A stretch of DNA of 64,000 nucleotides from positions 372,001-436,000 of the forward strand of contig JAGFBZ010001926.1 of the NCBI GenBank assembly GCA_018398805.1, written 5' to 3'. The first letter of the stretch is position 1. Each line of letters begins with the position of its first letter. Positions 49,471-61,730 of the stretch are shown piece by piece. A model generated the notes under the pieces. It did no database searches, was not told the origin of the DNA, and worked only from the letters and a program-made list of their open reading frames with translations. Made by a program: the position numbers and the translations under genes. Source of the DNA: Hirundichthys speculiger (taxonomy: Eukaryota > Chordata > Actinopteri > Beloniformes > Exocoetidae).

Positions 49471-52400
49471 CGTTCTTATCACACACTGTTTCGTGTATTG
49501 TATTGTAAGTATTGTTAATATAAATTGGCAAATTATAGTTCAAGCTATTCTAACTTTTTTGTTTTACATCATTTCTACCGAAAAAGGTAAAGCAATTGTA
49601 GTTTGAACAACAAACTCTTTGATTTAAAACCACAGAACATAAATCCAAATTGTCAATTTTCATGCACTCTCTGCTTAATAAAATTAATCAAAATAAAATA
49701 AAGTAAATTAATAGGTCTATATTTTCATCAACACTTCGATTAAATATATATATATTTTTAAACAGTTTGTGATAAAACAAAGCTTCACATAAAGACCGTA
49801 AAGGCAGCCAGTTTACAGGATGAATCTGATGCTGACAGCACTTATCAACATATATGCTCAAGTTCATTTTTTAGAGACATCCTTGTTTGGCTAACATACA
49901 GAAGAATTGAGAAATGTTTTCTGAATCATCTGAAAAATTATTGTTCAGTACCTTTGGGTCACAGATGTTTAGGGTATATGTATATATTAGTCCAGTAAGC
50001 AAGGCTCGGGTCTGCTTACATCCAGGTCTTGCAAAGACTTCTGTTCCCTCAGAAACAACTGTTGTGGGCTTTCCTCTAGTAGACTTGAGAGATTTTTCAA
50101 AGTGGTTGAATGGTTTTGTAACAGATGTGCTTGGATGTTGCTTCACATCTTGAACTAACAATAACACTCCCAGTATAGACACAGGATATATCTACATCAT
50201 TAACCATGTCTCAATCTTTAACGGTCTTAAGTGTAAGTCTTTCTTTGTGTTTTAAAGTTTCTCAACTTACAGGTCCATTTCATCTCAAAAACCAGATAAT
50301 GTTTCGTAATATGGCCTGAACATAAATTCATAACTAGAGTTGTGCTTACACTTTATACAGTCTCCTTAATCCAGGTTACTTACATTGTTGATGATTCTTC
50401 TTTAGTGTCTGTCAAACATAGAATATTAGATTGTTATATGTAAACTTAAACTATTTCAGTATTTCCCTCTGGGTCATCAACATATTGCAACAAGTTAAAG
50501 CTATTGAACTGAAATATGGTACAGACTTTGCAGTTAACTTCAAATGTCATCCATGCAGTTGTTACTGACATAAAACATTAAAAAAAAAACGTTTTTTGTC
50601 ATACACCTTCAGTGGTAGTGGTTGAGGGTCAGTTAATGTAATTCAATCAGACAGGTCACACAGTGAAAATTATGATTCTTTATTTGGAACACATACTTTA
50701 GGTTTTGGCGTCTAGGCTCCATTTCACACATCTATAATTTATTCATGATTACATAAAGAGAGGCATTAAGGAACTTAACTACCCACCTGGAACAAGAGCC
50801 TGCAGGTGGAAACTTGGGATGAGGTGGGACTGTGAGAGTGGCTGCGAGCTTGGTGGGTGAGACATCCGAAGGTATCTACCTCTTTCACCTTAAAAAAGGC
50901 ACCAGAAGGAGATGTATAGTTGGAATGCACCTTGGGTGCACGGTCCCCCAGGGTGCATGTGCACCTCCACTGCAGAGGCTTCCTGACTGAATAAACTCCC
51001 AGGGGTCATTTCTTGCTAACTAAAAGCCTGTCAACATCACTATAAGCTAACTGAATTAGATTAGAGCTATTTTAGATTTTATTGTCATGCATACGATAAA
51101 TAACTTATTTGTACAGTGTGTTGAATCAGTTGTCAGCTCTGTAGCAAAACAGAAGAAAAATAGGTGCTTGCCTGACAACAAATCCTCATAAAACTGTGTC
51201 CAAACGTGCTTGGGCTGTTCTCCCTCCCTTTTTTTCAGGCGTGGTGGTCTGACTGCAGAAAGAAAATCCTCTTCGTTGCTCTCAGCTTTTTAAGTACGCT
51301 CATTAGAAAAACAGGTTTCATGAACTCAAAACGTAACTGAACACAAATCATTTTTTTAAATCTGTTTAATTATGAGAAAAGGCATTGATTCATTATTTTT
51401 ATTTCAACTTACTTTATCAGATAAGCTAACAACTTGCCGATGTGGGCAGAAGTAGCAAACATTATTTTACACTAAAAATATTCTTTATCTTAAGCTTTAC
51501 AAGCACACTCCATGAATCATTTTTATGCAAAGTGTATGCAAAACATTTGGCATTCATTTTAAACCACATTTTTTAATAATAATAATAATAAATAATAATA
51601 ATTTGATCACTAAACTTTAGTGATTTTACAAATATCTTGCCTAAATATCTGCAAACCTCTGTAACTCAGTTGTAACATCCTCACTTACACATAATTACAG
51701 ATGATATCAAATGAATTTGAATCACTGAATTCCTTTTCTGAAAACTTCTGGACCTCTTTCAAATGTGAATTCCCATTATCCTGGGGTCAAAATTGCAAAA
51801 CCGTCACCTCTATGCCAATGCTAATGCTGTCAGAATGAGCTGAGGATGAACATTTCACCTGGGCCGAGCTCTGCACAGTTAAAGCTACAGTGGTGAGAAT
51901 TAGTAAGTCTTAAGAGGAATGGCCAGAGTCTGTGACGTTTCTCTGATGGATTATTGAGAAACACAGAGATGTTTGGAGGAGGGTGGTGGGGGTGCACATA
52001 CCTGCGTGTGCAGAGAAGAGTGTAACTGTAGGTGTATTTCTTTACAGCAGGGCCTATATAATAAAACATGAGGGCTTTTTTTTTTTCAAGTGACCTTTTA
52101 TTCCTTAATAGCTTTTGTTAAAGGCATGCTTTAGGTCTCTTCAGTAATGTTTCTTTCCATGACATATTTTTTTGTCCCATTTTTATCTCAACCAGATTTA
52201 GCTCAGTTTCATCCGCTAATCTTTCTGTTATGTTAGTGACACTGGAAGAACAGCCTTGCCCGTGCGGCTCAGCCCTGCCTGTCAAAGCCTATAACATCTC
52301 TTGCCAGGATCAAGTTATTGCCCTAGCGCTGTGTATCTTTATATTGAATTGTGCGTGATAGAATGCCTTGGTGCCGTCACTGGTTTGTCTGTGAGTGTGC

Positions 52401-53271
52401 ATGTGGTTGTGCTTACACACACATAAATTTTATTGTATTATTATTATTATTATTTTTACATGGATTATTTTCCTATAATAAGTGAATGTGACACACAAGA
52501 GTGGATATAGCAATTGTCTTTTCTGACCTTAAATTTCATATCATCCCTTCATCTCTTTTCTACTCTCCCACTCGTGTACCACCATAGTCATCCATCCCTA
52601 GAGTGGGGGAAATATCGGGGCCACGGAGACAATGAATGTTAAAGTTTGTGGGCCGTGTACAGACAGCGCCGCATGAATATCAGTGGCACAGAGTAAGTGC
52701 TGAGAATGAGATGAGCCAGAGCGAGGGAGATGTCAGCACTTTCCCTCCCATCCATTTTCACTCAGCTAGATTGAGTCTTATTATCTGACCCCGCTCCTCT
52801 TTTCTCAGTGACCTAATAATATTGTTTCAGTGATCCTGTCCAGCCTCTGACCTCTTGACTTCACACTGGAATCTGTAACATGAAAAGAAAGAAGGCTAAT
52901 CTTTTTTTTTTTTTTTTTTTTGTTAATTTAGCTTTTTCCTTGGTGGCTGTGTTGTAATTACTGGCACTATATAATGTGGATAATGTTATAGTAATTCTAC
53001 TCTTTCTGTTTCTTTTTCCCTTTACATTATATTATGGTACACAGGAACACAGTATGTTATGACACAATGAGTTTAAATTTTGCTTAATTTCAAAGAATGA
53101 ATCAGGAAGCTTGGGTTTGTTTACAGAAGTAATAAAATCTACTATATGGTAAAATAATAAAGAACTGCACATATACACATATTCTTGTAATATATATTTC
53201 TTTGCTGTATTGCACAATGATGTTAGATTAACTGTATTAAAATCTGATAATTTTGTAATGGTGGAAAGAAC

Positions 53272-53276
<5 letters not shown>
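49471..53276. other. Non-coding stretch, no gene seen
   Basis: AT-rich, with an (AAT)n run at 51574-51603 and poly-T at 52903-52921. The minus-strand open stretch 49871-50182 starts at GTG, not ATG, and matches no family I know. 52590-52880 is GC-balanced and compact, possibly regulatory. 51060-51125 (TTTATTGTCATGCATAC region) may be a reversed retroelement tail. Confidence 0.5.

Positions 53277-53277
<1 letters not shown>

Positions 53278-53305
<28 letters not shown>
53278..53305. repeat. (TA)n microsatellite
   Basis: TA run ending three bases before the transposon terminus at 53309. Confidence 0.9.
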
Positions 53306-53308
<3 letters not shown>

Positions 53309-54407
53309 GGCTGGGCAACTATTAAAATTTGTAATCACGATTAATCGCATTGTATACGCAAAATCAAATAATTAATTCAAAAGTTGTGTAAAGTGCACTT
53401 TTATTGAAATGTTCTGCTGCCATATGAACTAAAGTGTCATAACATTTGTTGTTCAAACACTTTCAAACATCAGCACTTGTCAGTAACACATATTTAGTGT
53501 AAATCTCATCTTAAAAAATGTAAAATAAAATAAAGCTTATTGCCACTGCCAGGGCATTAATGTTGTCCTGTTTTTATAAAAAAGTTTTTTAAAAAGTCTA
53601 CAAACAAAATCCAACAAAATGATTGTGGCTCAGCACAATCAAAACACTTAAAACAGACCATTTCTGAGGTAACAGCAGAAACTTTTAACGGGGAATTACA
53701 AATTACAAGTTAACCTTGTTTCTGTCAGATCCTCCATCTGGGAAAACCTTAAAATGAAAATGTCCATGTTAAAGTTCTGTAAGTTTATCAATCCGTGTAT
53801 CATTCATTCTTTCCATTTTCAATTGTCAATCAAAAATGTAAAAAAAAATTACAAAGTGACATTTTATTCCATTTTTCGTTTTTTAATTTAACTAAAAAAA
53901 AAGCCTGTTTTTTTAATATTTCAATTTTAGTCTTGGATCAAAAATACGAAATTAAAAAACGGGCTACAGAACTGAATTTGTTTTATAATCGAGGACTGGA
54001 CTTTCTTTTGTCATTACACATCTGTGCCACTAGATGGAGCTGCACTGCAGTAACCAGTAAGAGAACAGTAAGACAGTGAACACGTGGAGCAGATCTGATG
54101 TAAAATGGAGGAATGACGCGCAAGTTTTGTTGCAGTCCAGAATTTTATCTTTTTCAGACAGAATTGTTATTATTGCTACCTGAGTTGCTACCCGAACTGT
54201 TTTGCACAGATTTTTACCGTTCTCCATGTCTGTTTTAGCTTTTCGTTATGTTTACCTGCCAATTGTCTTCCAGTTCTGCAGCAGCCAGTAACTGACTTTT
54301 CAAAACAAAAGCATGTGAGCAACATGCGTTGGTGTGCGATAAAATAAATGCCGGCGTTAATAAATTGATGCGTTAACGCAATAATAAAGCGTTAACGTTG
54401 CCCAGCC
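53309..54407 (-). mobile_element. hAT-like element with GGCTGGGCAA ends, copy 2 (both ends present)
   Basis: About 1.1 kb. The left end GGCTGGGCAAC and the right end GTTGCCCAGCC are perfect 11-bp inverted repeats. Subterminal parts differ from each other but share a theme: left TAATCACGATTAATCGCATTG, right repeated GCGTTAACGC-type words. The right two thirds match 46691-47780. The minus-strand ATG at 54227 opens a 65-codon frame (MENGKNLCKTVRVATQVAII), corresponding to a short ATG-started frame in copy 1; whether this is the start of a lost transposase is unknown. No 8-bp target duplication is clear because the left flank is a TA run. Confidence 0.7.
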
Positions 54408-55414
54408 TATAACTTGACAGACTGGACGTAGCTTTGGTGTAAGGCTGCCCCCCCACAGTCTGAAGATGTAACTGCACTTAAAGGGTGTCCTATTTCTAAG
54501 TCACATGATAGCTTGGAGGGCCAAGATTGAGGGCCAAAGATTAAAGGTTAAGGGTGAGAGTTGAGATTGAGGGTTAAGGGAGGAATTGGAATTGGCCTTA
54601 AATAAATGTGTTAAAGTCTATGTTAAATGTTAAAGTCCATGACTGTACAACCACATAAAGACTAAGCATGTATGGGTTGTTTGGATATTTTGAACGTGGG
54701 AGCAAGTCTTAGGTTTGCAAAGTTGCTTCTGATCAAACAGCAGGAGTTCAGTAGCAATCGCCTTTTGGACATGAGAGACTGATAAAAATTAAATGCACCA
54801 CATCAGCACAAATACCTCATTAAACTGTCAAAAAAAAGGTGGTGAGGTGTAATGATTTTGGACTTGTGTTGCAGCCACTGAATTTGATTTTTTTACTTCT
54901 CTGTATACCAGAGTATTATAGAGTTAAATATTTGGCCATTTGTTTGAAAGGTAAAGCTTGACTGAAATTAGTTCAAGCAACAGGACACCAAACCCATAGA
55001 CATGAGAAAACCTGAAACAAAATGGCTGAAAAAGAAAGTAATCAAGTTGTTGCAGTGACCCACTCAAAATCCAGAGTTCAGCCCGAATGAAATGTTATAG
55101 TGAGACCTTAAAAGAGAATTGTGAAAAAATAAAAGGGCTGCACACTTCAATCAAGTGAGGTAATGTTCTCTAAAAAAAAAGAAAAAGAAAAGAGCAGATC
55201 AATATTCTGTTAAGGACCAGATGAATTAAAGTGGTGAAACAAAGTGTGCTTCCCTTTTCACATGACTGTATATTCAGTGACATGTACTCATCTGGGAACT
55301 GATTACTTAATGTAGTTTAGAGAGAGAGAAAAAAAACATCTGTTCATTCATTTCACGTTTTATACTTGCGTGATCCTAGTCAGCAACGAGACTGATGACA
55401 CCTTAGACTAGTGG
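54408..55414. other. Non-coding stretch, no feature seen
   Basis: Contains GGTTAAGGG/GATTGAGGG-type imperfect short repeats at 54520-54580, otherwise unique AT-rich DNA. Confidence 0.5.
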
Positions 55415-55660
55415 CAAGTCAGGACCAACACAGAAACAGGCAGACAATCAAGGCTTTCACACTCCTATCTGTGGTCGATTCTGAATTAGCAGTTAACCAG
55501 TCTGTGGGCTGTGGGAGGAAGCCAGACTGCCTGGAAAAAAACCACACATGCAAAGAGCAAGCATGCAAATTAAACACAGAAACGCCCTGACCAAGAGTCA
55601 CACCAGGAATCATTTCGCTTTGAGGTAAGTCTACTAACCACTGTACCACTTTGCAACCCG
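55415..55660 (-). mobile_element. Degenerate LINE 3'-end fragment reaching further 5'
   Basis: Same order of blocks as 27460-27621, more diverged: 'cagacaatcaaggctttcac', 'gaattagcagttaaccagtc', 'gggctgtgggaggaagcc', 'aaaaaccacacatgcaaaga', then 'gcatgcaaattaaacacag', 'ctactaaccactgtaccac'. It extends past the usual GAGAACATG point into the ACCACTG(C/T)(G/A)CCAC end of the block. Confidence 0.65.
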
Positions 55661-58600
55661 AATAAAAAGTCACATATCCTCCATAAAAGCTGTTTTCACA
55701 CATTAACATGTTTTGGAGAATATTTGGACAATTTGGTCCAATCTTTTTCAGCAGTTGCTGTCCACACAGGGACTTCACAGCAAAGGAGAGGGTGCGGAGA
55801 AATAGTTGGTCCAGGGCCCCTAATATGCAAGACATGATGTACAACATACAGTACACTGTGGAAATCATTGTGCAGTAGCATTAACATGTCAAGAATGACA
55901 GATGAGGCTCCTTGATGAATTTGTTTGTTTTTTTTGTGTGCATTGACATCAATACAACATGTATTTGAACAATCCACAATATCGACTCGTGAGCAGATAG
56001 CAACATGCAGGTAAGCAGAAAAGTGAATTGAGCAGCACCTTGTAGCGGCGCACAACTGAATATTCGCTTACTTGCTCATTTGCAGTAAAATGATTAGTTG
56101 CTACCTTAGCACATTGTCTCATTCAGACATTTTACAAGAGGGCTGAGTGGAAATTCTCTGCCACAAGTCCAAGACAAATGATGTGGCCACTGGTGCCACA
56201 CCAGCAGCCTGCAATGCAAGTGTAAAAACAACCAGTTTGTCTAACAGAATGCTTTATAGTCTAATATTTAAAACAATCCCAACACTGTCTGCAGCATATA
56301 GCATTTGAACTCTAAATACACAGTGGAAGTATCACAAAACAACTGAATATGATGCAACAGGCATAGTATTTTAGCTGGCTTCTCTAAGCTTCCCGTACAC
56401 ACCCACATCTGCAAACAGCAGCAGGTAAATAGCAGACAAGTGCTTACTGGTTGTCTATTCTTTTTTCAAGTCAAGTTCATTGGATGATTATCAGCATTAA
56501 CAGAAATTATAATTTTAAGAGAAAATATAACTAGAATTTACAGTTAAACTTAAATACCATAAGATATTAAAGTAAGTCTACAATAAATTGACAATAATTT
56601 ATTCAGCAAAGATTTATCACAATGCAGCAGTGATACTTATCTTTGTTGTTTATCTAAAAGTTACTGCAATTTAATTACCATGATATAAAGCCATCAAGAC
56701 TTGCTTTCTAAGCAGTCAAATGTTTTACCTAACCAAGACAAAGATCTGTAAAGAATCTTATAAAAAGAATGCCTCTTTGGTCAACAGTCAACGGTGTAGG
56801 CAGAATCAAAGTCACAATATCTGGGAATTAACATGGTTATGTAGGGGCTTGTTACACAGATGAGAAAAATGGGGGAGATTTGTGAAATAATCCCTCCTCA
56901 ATCTGGACACCACAGCTGGTTGTCTCAAGCCTCTGCATCCCTCCCAACGCAGGCACATACATTTGCACACCCAGCTCTGAACTCCATACTGGTGCCAACA
57001 CAAACAGCGACATACGTGCAGACGGAGATTTAAGGGAACATCAAGGAGTGTGTTTTTTTGCGTGTAATTGGGTTTTTCCAAATCTGTCTTAACCCTTGTA
57101 TATTTGCAAAGACGTGGTTTGGTTTCGTTATAAAAAACTTGCAATTGGTTCGCTATTCAGACTTTATGGTAACAGACATTTTAGAGAAAATGCTGCTAAA
57201 TTTGATTTAAAAAAAAAAAAACTATTGCTGTCAATTTTTGAACGTCTCCAGTCTCTGGTTGCTTTAGTGAAGCTTGCTCTGTTTTCTGGTGATGCATGCT
57301 CACAGTTTGCGACTGCCTTAGAGTCATATTGGCTGGGGAAAAAAAAAAAAATGTGTTGACCTTGTCTACAGATTTAGAGCACAGAAGCATCACTGATATG
57401 GCAGCTGTGTCGTGGCAAGCAGCAGAAGCCTGAGCTCCAATCAGACCATCAGGTCAGATGGCTGTAGTTAATACTGAAGCTCAGCGTGCGGATGTAATAC
57501 TCTTTAATTTAATGCACAAAGACAATTTCAACAGCCCTTGTTCCAGCTTGGTAGTCTTGAGAGTTAACTGAGTTCTGCACCCTCAGATCTCCAGATTCTC
57601 AACCTCCTCTTTTACCCCAGTACTTCACACATACTGCACAGAACCCTGAACAGACATGCAGGCGTGTTTGAGAAATCAAATACAGGAAAATATCACACAT
57701 TGTCTGGGTCTGATTTAATATTACTGAATAAGAACTTGAGCCTGTCTTCCCCCTTTCCACGTATTGTGCTGCTTTTGACCGTTGTGGTTATTGCCTTCTT
57801 TGATTAATCTTCCTCCTCGTTTTCCCTGACAAAGTGGTCAGAGTCAGTAGACTTTCTGTTGGTTTTCAAAACAACTCTTTGTGTCAGGCTTTTTTTCTGC
57901 ACATCTCTGGTCCCCCTTTTTCTTTTATTCATCACTCTGCTGCACATTTTACAACAGCTTTCTGTGTCCATTCTGCAGCCGTTTCTCGCGCTCCATTACC
58001 TTGCTCGTTGGTATCCTCTTCATCTCCCCCACTGCCTGTCTAACCTGCTGACGTGAATTTTCACCCTGCTACTGTATTTTCTTATTCTTCCCTGTATCTC
58101 CTCTCTTGCCATTCATCTTCAGGTCCTCTGTCCATCCCCCTCCCCTTTCTACACCACCCCTACTCTCTTACTTCGTCCGGGAGTGGGGCTGCTCCATTCT
58201 TGCTGACAGTGCTGTTTGCACAAGAGTGCTCAGCTTCACAGCCCCCTCACCTCCCACTGCTCCCCCCCACCTCCTCTCCTCCTCATCTTCCACCTTCTTC
58301 CATCCTTTAGTCCTGTCTCCCACCTACATAGTCCCCCAGTCAGGAGAATTAACCTTCCAGCCCAGGGCTGCTGGGCTTCAATGACTCTGCGTCAAGTCAA
58401 CTTCAACCACACAACACAACTACTAACATCTGGGCAAAACACACCCACTCACAGAGACACATGAATTACTAACAAAGAAGATACTAGATCATAACAAAGC
58501 ACACTAGTATACTATAGTATAAGGATGAGGTCCTTAAACCTCTGGCATCTTGTTTATGTATTGTCTTGTAACAAATGTGAACATTTCGTGCCACAGTTCT

Positions 58601-59289
58601 GACAATAGTGGGTCTTTTATATCTGCATAGCAGACCTACAGTGGAACAACAGATGCCACTGTTTATATTGAGAAAATAGCTGCTTCTTATAGTCAGCACA
58701 GAGCCAAGTGCATCATAAGTGCAGACTATCAGAAGATCAACTGAAACATACACGGACAAGCAAAATAAACATGACCTTTAAGTTGCTTTGCTAGAAGAGC
58801 TTTCAGTGGGTTTCATTGAGCAAATGGTGGTACTCTCCAGCCACCATTCAGCTGAAAGTATAAACTAACAGAAGAAGCAGAGTAATATTCTGAAAATAAA
58901 TTTTCCTGTTCAAAGAGGAGACTTTGGTCTGTCTCTGTCCCCAGATCTGCATTGCAGCAGATCAGCTAAATTCAGTTGAGGAAATACAGCTATATAGATA
59001 GTCTTTAGTTCATTCATTATTTATGAGAATAAATGTTATAAACTGAAACCTGTGAAGACATCTGTTTTTTATCTGGATCTTTGAAGGCGGCTCTGCTGGG
59101 AACAGTGTAATGCTAAATAATGGGATGTATAAATACCTCTGCAGGAAGACATAACAGTAAGAAACATAACCATGTTCTAATGGTCACTGATTCATTGGAG
59201 CTTTATCAGACTTTACAGGTATTCCACTGAAACAAGAGTTTCTAACACTTTTTAGTCATCAGTTATAACAATATTTTTCATTTAGCTGC
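55661..59289. other. Non-coding stretch, no gene seen
   Basis: Unique-looking DNA with a strongly pyrimidine-rich part at 58080-58330 (CCCCTC-type runs) that creates several overlapping Ser/Pro/Leu-rich open frames without domains. No supported exon. Confidence 0.55.
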
Positions 59290-59770
<481 letters not shown>

Positions 59771-60060
59771 CTATGGAGTTTTTTTTCTTTCCCCTTCACC
59801 AAACTTTATTTATAACAGGGCTGAAATACAAAAGCATAAAACCTAACCCACAAAATGCATCATATAAAATAATAGTTTTAGACGCTTTTGCCAGAAGAGT
59901 CCATGGTCCGTTCTGAGTTGTATTAAACTTCAGAGTGTTTATTTTGTGCTCAGTTAAATTGTAGATGTTTATGAATATATGTTAGCCTTCTAGCTGAGCT
60001 ATGATGCTATCAAGCATACCGCAGAAAGTTCAAATTGGGTCCTCCAGACAACTATTATGG

Positions 60061-60062
<2 letters not shown>

Positions 60063-60091
<29 letters not shown>
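60063..60091. repeat. (TA)n microsatellite
   Basis: Uninterrupted TA run of about 29 bp. Confidence 0.95.
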
Positions 60092-60094
<3 letters not shown>

Positions 60095-60269
60095 TTTTTT
60101 TTGTTTATCATTTATTTTGCCAATGATTTGCCAATTTCGCTGCTTTTCCAATTGTTTATCATATTTAATGGTTAGGGTTCCTGGGACTTTACTTGAGATA
60201 ATGCTTTCATGACATTGAAAGTGCTTGAGTTTACAAAAGTATTACTCAAGCCTTATTATAGCTATAATG

Positions 60270-60656
60270 AGGGAAACCTGTCAACTGTGGAATATCGCAT
60301 GTAAGAGAGAGGAATTCAAGTTCATCTGGGGATTTACAGACAGGTGTTTTCTTTCCTATGGTTACTTCCATTTATTCCAGAAGAAATAGGCAGGATCATC
60401 ACTCCTCTTGCAGTCAGTGTTGATCTTTTCTTTGCTGAATTGACAGGAACATAGGCTGGAATTTTACGTGACACTCAGCCATTCGATATTCTTCCCTGTT
60501 TCGACTTCACCCACGGTGCCTTCTGAATCACTGGAAGTTAGCATAGCTACTTCAACATGACACATAAAAGCCTCAAATGCAGCTGTGACAAATGCAGCTG
60601 TTTTGACCAGTGCTGCCACCCATTGGATACCATTTTTGCAGTACTTGAGTTTCCCC
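60270..60656. mobile_element. MITE-like element, copy C
   Basis: Starts AGGGAAACCTGTC and ends in GAGTTTCCCC, matching the inverted ends of 5589-6005; TG lies on both sides, where copy A has TA. The body is collinear with copy A: GGAATATCGCATG, 'ttcatctggggatttacag', 'ttattccag', 'aggatcatcactcctct', 'gcagtcagtgttgat', 'gatattcttccctgttt' and 'gtgctgccacccattggata'. It has a local tandem duplication, AAATGCAGCTG twice (60576-60601 region). Non-coding, 387 bp. Confidence 0.7.
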
Positions 60657-60850
60657 TGATGCTCTTTGAGTTTGCATGAATCTATGAATGTAATAGACAG
60701 ATGAAAAAAATAAAATTTTTATTGGTTAAGTTCACATATATGTCAGCTCCTTAATTCAGTCGTCAACCAAGTTTTTTTATATTGAAATATTATGTCAAAA
60801 TATTGTTATAAAAATGTGATTAATTACAATTTCTAAATTTCAAACAATCA

Positions 60851-61016
60851 CAATGATAACGCTTCTTGGAAATAAATCTTATATCGTTCGAAAGTCTGAT
60901 TATTTCCCTTTTAAATGGTGCTATATTTGTAAGGAACATGCATTTGTGGGAGCAGCAGAGCTGAATAAATGAGGTTGCACTCATAAAAGATTTGCCAAAT
61001 CTTCTCTGTCAAAGCC
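60851..61016. repeat. Left inverted terminal repeat of the Tc1-like element
   Basis: Pairs with 61556-61730; outer limit set where similarity ends (CAATGATAACGCTTCTTGG against the reversed GTAACAATGCTTCTTGG). Confidence 0.8.
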
Positions 61017-61164
61017 ATTGAAAAAAAAATTATGTTGTTATTGACTCATTTTAGGCTTCTGGTGCACCAAGGGGCTGACAATTAGGTTGTCGGCACCTGA
61101 TCGTCAGCACGTGTGAGCATGGGCCCTGCTACAGTGGTCAGTTGTCTGCTCGGGATAGATCGGG

Positions 61165-61400
61165 ATGCCACGTTTGACTGATCTGAATGGAGTTCATGCA
61201 ACACAGCAACTTTAAGCTGGTGCACTACAAAACCAAGTTGCAGCATTATTTGGAATGAGCCCTTGAACCATCTGCAAACTGACGGCCAAGTTCCATATAA
61301 GGGGGGATGGCAGAAACAACACAACCTGACTTGCAACAAATGCTGGTTGCAAGTCACAGCCTGGGCCCACAGCAGTGTAGGACCGGGCTGGTGACTAGCA
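61165..61400 (+). pseudogene. Tc1-like transposase N-terminus (helix-turn-helix), broken
   Basis: The ATG at 61165 gives MPRLTDLNGVHATQQL, a TAA stop, then AGALQNQVAALFGMSP, a TGA stop, then TICKLTAKFHIRGD. This is the first helix-turn-helix (PSQ/paired-like) of a Tc1-group transposase, which binds the terminal repeat; the A-x-L-F-G-x-S-x-x-T-I-x-K-L pattern is clear. After about 60 codons the family resemblance fades and more stops follow. The second DNA-binding helix and the whole DDE catalytic domain are absent, removed by the internal deletion. Two early stops show it cannot be translated. A minus-strand open frame of 125 codons across the same bases is a shadow. Confidence 0.78.
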
Positions 61401-61555
61401 TAAGGAGGAGGTGCTGTGTATGGTTTTTCCACACACAACAGTTTCCTGTTTGGAAGCAAATAAATTTAAAATGTTCAGTTGCCAATATAACTTGTTTGTT
61501 CAGACTTCAGTCATACAATCCACCAACACCAAAAAAAAAAAAAAAAAACCTGTTT

Positions 61556-61730
61556 GGCACTGGCAGAGAAGATTTGGCAAATCTTTCATGTGTACTCCAT
61601 AACTGAACTACATAATCAGCTCTTCTGTTTCATCTCACGAATGCATGTTCCTTACAAATGTGGCCCCATTTAAAAGGAAAATAATCAGGCTTTCCAGGAT
61701 TATATGATTTATTGCCAAGAAGCATTGTTA
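61556..61730. repeat. Right inverted terminal repeat of the Tc1-like element
   Basis: Reverse complement matches 60851-61016 with scattered substitutions and small gaps. Confidence 0.8.

Larger units (their letters stand above)
60851..61730 (+). mobile_element. Tc1-like deletion derivative with long inverted terminal repeats
   Basis: The left arm 60851-61016 and the right arm 61556-61730 are imperfect inverted repeats of about 170 bp. Matching blocks are GATTATTTCCCTTTTAAATGG, TTGTAAGGAACATGCATT and AAAGATTTGCCAAATCTTCT (each compared with the reverse complement of the other side). Between them are a leader, the start of a Tc1-like transposase (61165) and a 3' untranslated-like part ('aatgttcagttgccaatata'), so most of the coding region has been deleted. 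About 880 bp in place of an expected 1.5 kb or more. Long terminal repeats of this kind are known from fish Tc1 elements of the IR/DR type. Confidence 0.82.

Noticed and set aside
49871..50182. 103-codon open stretch, minus strand
   Set aside because: Begins at GTG shortly after a stop, has no ATG start and no recognised family, and sits in AT-rich non-coding DNA.
58053..58464. Several overlapping Ser/Pro-rich frames
   Set aside because: Caused by a CT-rich tract; three phases are open at once.
61082..61459. 125-codon open frame, minus strand
   Set aside because: Shadow of the Tc1-like transposase start that is clear on the plus strand.
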